From CAWIOX01 sp963837775 (GTDB taxonomy: Bacteria > Pseudomonadota > Gammaproteobacteria > Burkholderiales > Burkholderiaceae_D): a stretch of 64,000 bases of DNA. Position numbers and translations under genes: made by a program. A model generated the notes under the pieces. That model worked only from the letters and a program-made list of their open reading frames with translations, had not been told where the DNA came from and ran no database searches. Each line of letters starts with the position of its first letter. Positions within the stretch are counted from its first letter, which is position 1. The stretch is taken from NCBI GenBank assembly GCA_963837775.1, contig CAWIOX010000018.1, forward strand, positions 324,883-388,882. The letters run 5' to 3'. This document shows positions 61,590-64,000 of the stretch, piece after piece.

Positions 61590-62033
61590 TTACACTCCTG
61601 AGCCTACAGGTGCCTCAGATTGCATTAGCGCATCAAACTCCTTTTGTGTCGCATCCATTTGGATGGTAATGGCCAAGGCGGCATCCATTGTGGATAGGTG
61701 GAAAGTAAACCATTCTGGCAATAAAGCAATGACATCCCTGCCAGCTTCAATGTCGCCACACATGACATGTCCTTGAGCGTGATGCATTGCGCTGAGAACT
61801 CTTGCATGCTGTTCGCGGTGGGCGTGAAGAGCAGAAAATTCAATTTTCTCCATTTGCTGTTCTTCTTCGTAAAAATCACGCTCCATATTGGCAACCAATG
61901 TATTGTATTGATGCGCAAATTGTTCATCTGATGCGATGTTGAGTCCCGCAATAGTTTCAACCAATGATTGATGCAATGCATCAATATTAGGTACGCCAAG
62001 CATCATTTCTGGTGACCATTTCAGATTTTGCAT
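61590..62033 (-). CDS. Bacteriohemerythrin-like protein
   Basis: 147-residue hemerythrin-fold protein for a di-iron O2 site. Candidate ligands: NIDALHQSLVETI (His), DFYEEEQQMEKIEF (Glu), HAHREQHARVL (H-x3-H) and TFHLSTMDAAL (H-x4-D). The ATG at 62033 is preferred over 62048 since GGAGG lies eight bases before it. It is followed by, and co-directional with, a Usp gene upstream; possibly O2 sensing or storage. Confidence 0.85.
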   Translation of the reverse strand: MQNLKWSPEMMLGVPNIDALHQSLVETIAGLNIASDEQFAHQYNTLVANMERDFYEEEQQMEKIEFSALHAHREQHARVLSAMHHAQGHVMCGDIEAGRDVIALLPEWFTFHLSTMDAALAITIQMDATQKEFDALMQSEAPVGSGV

Positions 62034-62053
62034 TCCATTAACCTCCAAAAGAA

Positions 62054-62491
62054 TTATCGAAACACCAATACTGGAATAGTAGAGTGTGCTAACACCTTTT
62101 GAGTTTCACTACCCAGGAAAAATTTGTTCAAGCCCTTGCGTCCATGAGATGCCATGAAAATCACATCGCAGTTGAGTTTTTTTGCGGTCTTGATGATTTC
62201 TTCATAGGGACTGAAAGACAGCGCTGTTACTGTCTCGAATGGCACGTTAGAAGCAAGCGCGAGGTCAGCAATTTTCTGAGCATGCAGTTGCGCCATCTCC
62301 TCCATTTTCTGTTCATATGTGACAGACTCAGCTGCAACTGTGCCCTCGGCAAGCGGAGAAAAAGGATACGGCTCAGCCACCGACAGGCCGATAATTTTGC
62401 TGCCATTTATCTTTGCAAATTCAATCGCAGCAGTAATTGCTTTATCTGATAAGGAAGAGCCATCGGTCGGTACAAGAATGGTCTTGAACAT
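62054..62491 (-). CDS. Universal stress protein A family
   Basis: 145-residue UspA-fold protein with FKTILVPTDGSSLSDKAI at the start and the ATP-binding tail FMASHGRKGLNKFFLGSETQKVLAHSTIPVLVF (seen as ASHGRKG and GSETQKVL). It is likely co-transcribed with the hemerythrin gene 20 bases downstream. Distinct from the Usp at 60151. Confidence 0.93.
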   Translation of the reverse strand: MFKTILVPTDGSSLSDKAITAAIEFAKINGSKIIGLSVAEPYPFSPLAEGTVAAESVTYEQKMEEMAQLHAQKIADLALASNVPFETVTALSFSPYEEIIKTAKKLNCDVIFMASHGRKGLNKFFLGSETQKVLAHSTIPVLVFR

Positions 62492-62797
62492 AATTTCCTT
62501 GTCTCACATTAAGTGGCTGACATTTACTCTTATACGCATGCTGAACATACTAAATCCGGGTGGTGAGAGTGGCTTTGATGCGGATCAATTGACAACGATT
62601 ACATGATGGCAGCATGGAGCGGTAGCTCGCCAGAGGAAAATGCGGCGCTTATTTTTTAGAGTGTGCGGATTTTGCCGCAAGCTGCCTTATGTAGCCCAGT
62701 TTAGGAAAACTAGGCTGAATGTCAATTGCCTGACTAACATTGCAAGTCAGACGCGCTACAATCTAGCGCTGGTTTTTCCACTTTTTCAGGAGTTCCC
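62492..62797. other. Gene-free stretch between usp and the enoyl-CoA hydratase gene
   Basis: 306 bases carrying the divergent promoters of the minus-strand stress genes and the plus-strand hydratase. A TACAAT at 62757-62762 is a candidate -10 for the hydratase. A 66-codon plus-strand ORF from 62640 overlaps the hydratase and has no family look. Nothing else is recognised. Confidence 0.5.
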
Positions 62798-63574
62798 ATG
62801 TTGTATGAAAATATTCTCGTTGAAACTCATGGCAAGGTAGGCCTGGTTCGATTGAATCGCCCGAAGGCGCTGAATGCGTTGAACGACCAATTAATGGACG
62901 AGCTTGGCGATGCGCTACTGAAGTTCGATGCAGATGAAAATATCGGCTGCATGATCATTACCGGTAGTGAAAAAGCCTTCGCAGCCGGTGCGGATATCGC
63001 TGCCATGGCAAGTTACAGTTATATGGATGCCTATAAGGGTGATTACATTACCCGTAATTGGGAGCAGATCCGCCGAGTACGCAAGCCTGTTATTGCAGCA
63101 GTGGCCGGGTATGCGCTGGGCGGTGGCTGCGAATTGGCGATGATGTGCGACTTCATCATTGCTGCCGATACGGCTAAATTCGGCCAGCCGGAGATCAAGC
63201 TGGGAACCATGCCTGGCGCTGGCGGTACACAACGGCTGCCGCGCGCCGTATCCAAATCCAAAGCAATGGATATGTGCCTGACGGCGCGCATGATGGATGC
63301 AGTCGAAGCTGAGCGGGCGGGATTGGTTTCGCGCATTGTGGCAGCAGATAAGCTCGTGGAAGAAGCGCTTGCCGCAGCTACTGTGATTGCCTCTATGTCC
63401 TTGCCGGTCGTGATGATGGTAAAGGAGTCGGTAAATCGAGCGTATGAATCATCGCTTGCTGATGGCATACAGTATGAGCGGCGCATGTTTCACAGTACCT
63501 TCGCGACAGAAGATCAAAAAGAAGGCATGAGCGCCTTTGTGGAAAAACGCTTGCCTAATTTTAAGAATATTTGA
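62798..63574 (+). CDS. Enoyl-CoA hydratase
   Basis: 258-residue crotonase-fold hydratase for beta-oxidation. The oxyanion-hole segments are SEKAFAAGADIAAM and VAGYALGGGCELAMMCD. The catalytic glutamates are expected in the GGGCELA (near Glu113) and QPEIKLGTMPGAGGTQRLPR (Glu133) segments. Monocistronic, and followed at once by rRNA promoters, one of which overlaps its end. The physiological acyl-CoA is not decidable. Confidence 0.95.
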   Translation: MLYENILVETHGKVGLVRLNRPKALNALNDQLMDELGDALLKFDADENIGCMIITGSEKAFAAGADIAAMASYSYMDAYKGDYITRNWEQIRRVRKPVIAAVAGYALGGGCELAMMCDFIIAADTAKFGQPEIKLGTMPGAGGTQRLPRAVSKSKAMDMCLTARMMDAVEAERAGLVSRIVAADKLVEEALAAATVIASMSLPVVMMVKESVNRAYESSLADGIQYERRMFHSTFATEDQKEGMSAFVEKRLPNFKNI

Positions 63575-63580
63575 TATAGT
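63551..63580 (+). promoter_or_regulatory. Upstream rRNA promoter candidate
   Basis: TTGCCT (63551-63556), 18 bases, TATAGT (63575-63580), followed by a GC-rich discriminator TCGCCTCCCG. Its -35 box lies inside the hydratase coding end. Confidence 0.55.
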
Positions 63581-63702
63581 TCGCCTCCCGTTGAAAGCAG
63601 TGCGCCGGAAGCAGTAATCTGAGTGCCATGCCGGAGGCGGGAAAGAAGGTGGAATGGATGTGCCGGGAGAGGAAAGTCTGCCGGGTTTCGTTGAAATAGA
63701 TG

Positions 63703-63731
63703 TTGACGAAATGAGCGAAACGCCCCATAAT
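63703..63731 (+). promoter_or_regulatory. Main rRNA operon promoter
   Basis: TTGACG (63703-63708), 17 bases, CATAAT (63726-63731), then CTCATCTCTCTGCTGCTG, a layout familiar from Burkholderiales rRNA promoters. Confidence 0.8.
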
Positions 63732-64000
63732 CTCATCTCTCTGCTGCTGCCAAACAAAACGATTTGGGGCGGAGCGGAACGGCAGGAATGCTGTGTCGCC
63801 AAGTAGAACAAGATCTTTAAAAATTAACAGTCGATAAGTGTGGGCGTTTGATGGAAGTGCTGCGCAGCGAGCGAAAGCTGGTTGCGTAAAACTTACAATA
63901 TCAAATGCTCACGAAAGAAGAAAAATAGGATCTTTTTGGAGGTAACTTCGAAGAGAGCCTGTCAGTATTTTGAGTGAGCGACCGGTCCGGTAAAACGGAC
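63732..64000 (+). other. Leader of an rRNA operon (16S gene begins beyond the window)
   Basis: Non-coding leader with a boxA-like GATCTTTAAAAATTA (63809-63823) followed by ACAGTCGATAAGTGTGGGCG, which recurs in rRNA leaders and spacers of this group and belongs to antitermination and RNase III processing. The 16S start (AGAGTTTGATC) is not reached by base 64000. Confidence 0.75.

Noticed and set aside
62640..62840. 66-codon ORF before the enoyl-CoA hydratase gene
   Set aside because: It overlaps the hydratase start in another frame, has no ribosome site and no recognisable family.
63732..64000. 16S rRNA gene at the right edge
   Set aside because: The conserved 16S start is not reached; only the leader with its boxA-like site is present.
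1..64000. CRISPR arrays, prophage or insertion sequences
   Set aside because: No regularly spaced repeats, transposase, integrase or phage structural genes were seen.

Overview
The window is about 64 kb of chromosome from a GC-rich betaproteobacterium, most likely Burkholderiales and probably Oxalobacteraceae (Herminiimonas/Janthinobacterium/Collimonas type). The inference rests on the gene order mla - ibaG - murA - his - tat - degS - pet - ssp, a short-form HisG, trpE-G-D-C behind rpe-gph, and a Burkholderiales-style rRNA promoter and leader. No phage, insertion sequence or CRISPR array is visible. Nearly everything is housekeeping, so the unusual signals lie mostly between genes.

Layout. 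1-3137: 3' end of gltB, then gltD and a terminator. 3226-7309: the phospholipid-transport operon mlaF-E-D-A-C-B. 7543-9227: an ABC-2 exporter pair. 9288-21303: one long co-directional block (ibaG, murA, the whole histidine pathway with a DNA methyltransferase and a MarC protein inserted, hinT, tatABC). 21319-24596: DUF2461 protein, DegS/AlgW protease, Nif3-like protein and MscL. 24888-29023: the cytochrome bc1 operon petABC, then sspA-sspB. 29049-29354: two identical tRNA-Thr genes. 29457-41475: ubiX, grxD, tex, a SWIM/SNF2 helicase, a HExxH lipoprotein, prmC, dsbB, prfA and hemA. 41572-46393: a signalling trio (CHASE2 histidine kinase, LysM-FecR protein, OmpR-type regulator). 46678-51774: tRNA-Phe, a UbiH-type hydroxylase, dsbC, a structured non-coding stretch, a DUF3429 membrane protein and an M61 peptidase. 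51788-58203 (minus strand): a TonB-like lipoprotein and rpe-gph-trpL-trpE-G-D-DUF952-trpC. 58355-62491: apaG, a 46-aa membrane protein, mltA, two universal stress proteins, a K+ channel and a hemerythrin. 62798-63574: enoyl-CoA hydratase. 63575-64000: tandem promoters and leader of an rRNA operon whose 16S gene starts beyond the window.

Main observations. (1) A family of dispersed intergenic repeats of about 75 bp occurs eight times. All copies share a core CAATGAATMYGTGCGG and three mutually complementary arms that could form alternative hairpins; I do not recognise the family. (2) Upstream of trpE there is an attenuator: a 28-codon leader ORF with four Trp codons, a terminator hairpin with a T run, and a -10 box so close that the leader mRNA may be leaderless. 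(3) Nine single-base frameshifts disrupt eight genes, several normally essential or highly conserved (hisB, prmC, mlaE). In every case correcting one base per event restores a family-typical length, so sequence error is the leading explanation. (4) Smaller signals include an 18-codon upstream ORF with a perfect Shine-Dalgarno at a hairpin before the DUF2461 gene, a 26-bp perfect palindrome and a 20-bp inverted repeat in a 560-bp gene-free stretch, and an orphan beta-class DNA methyltransferase in the his operon.
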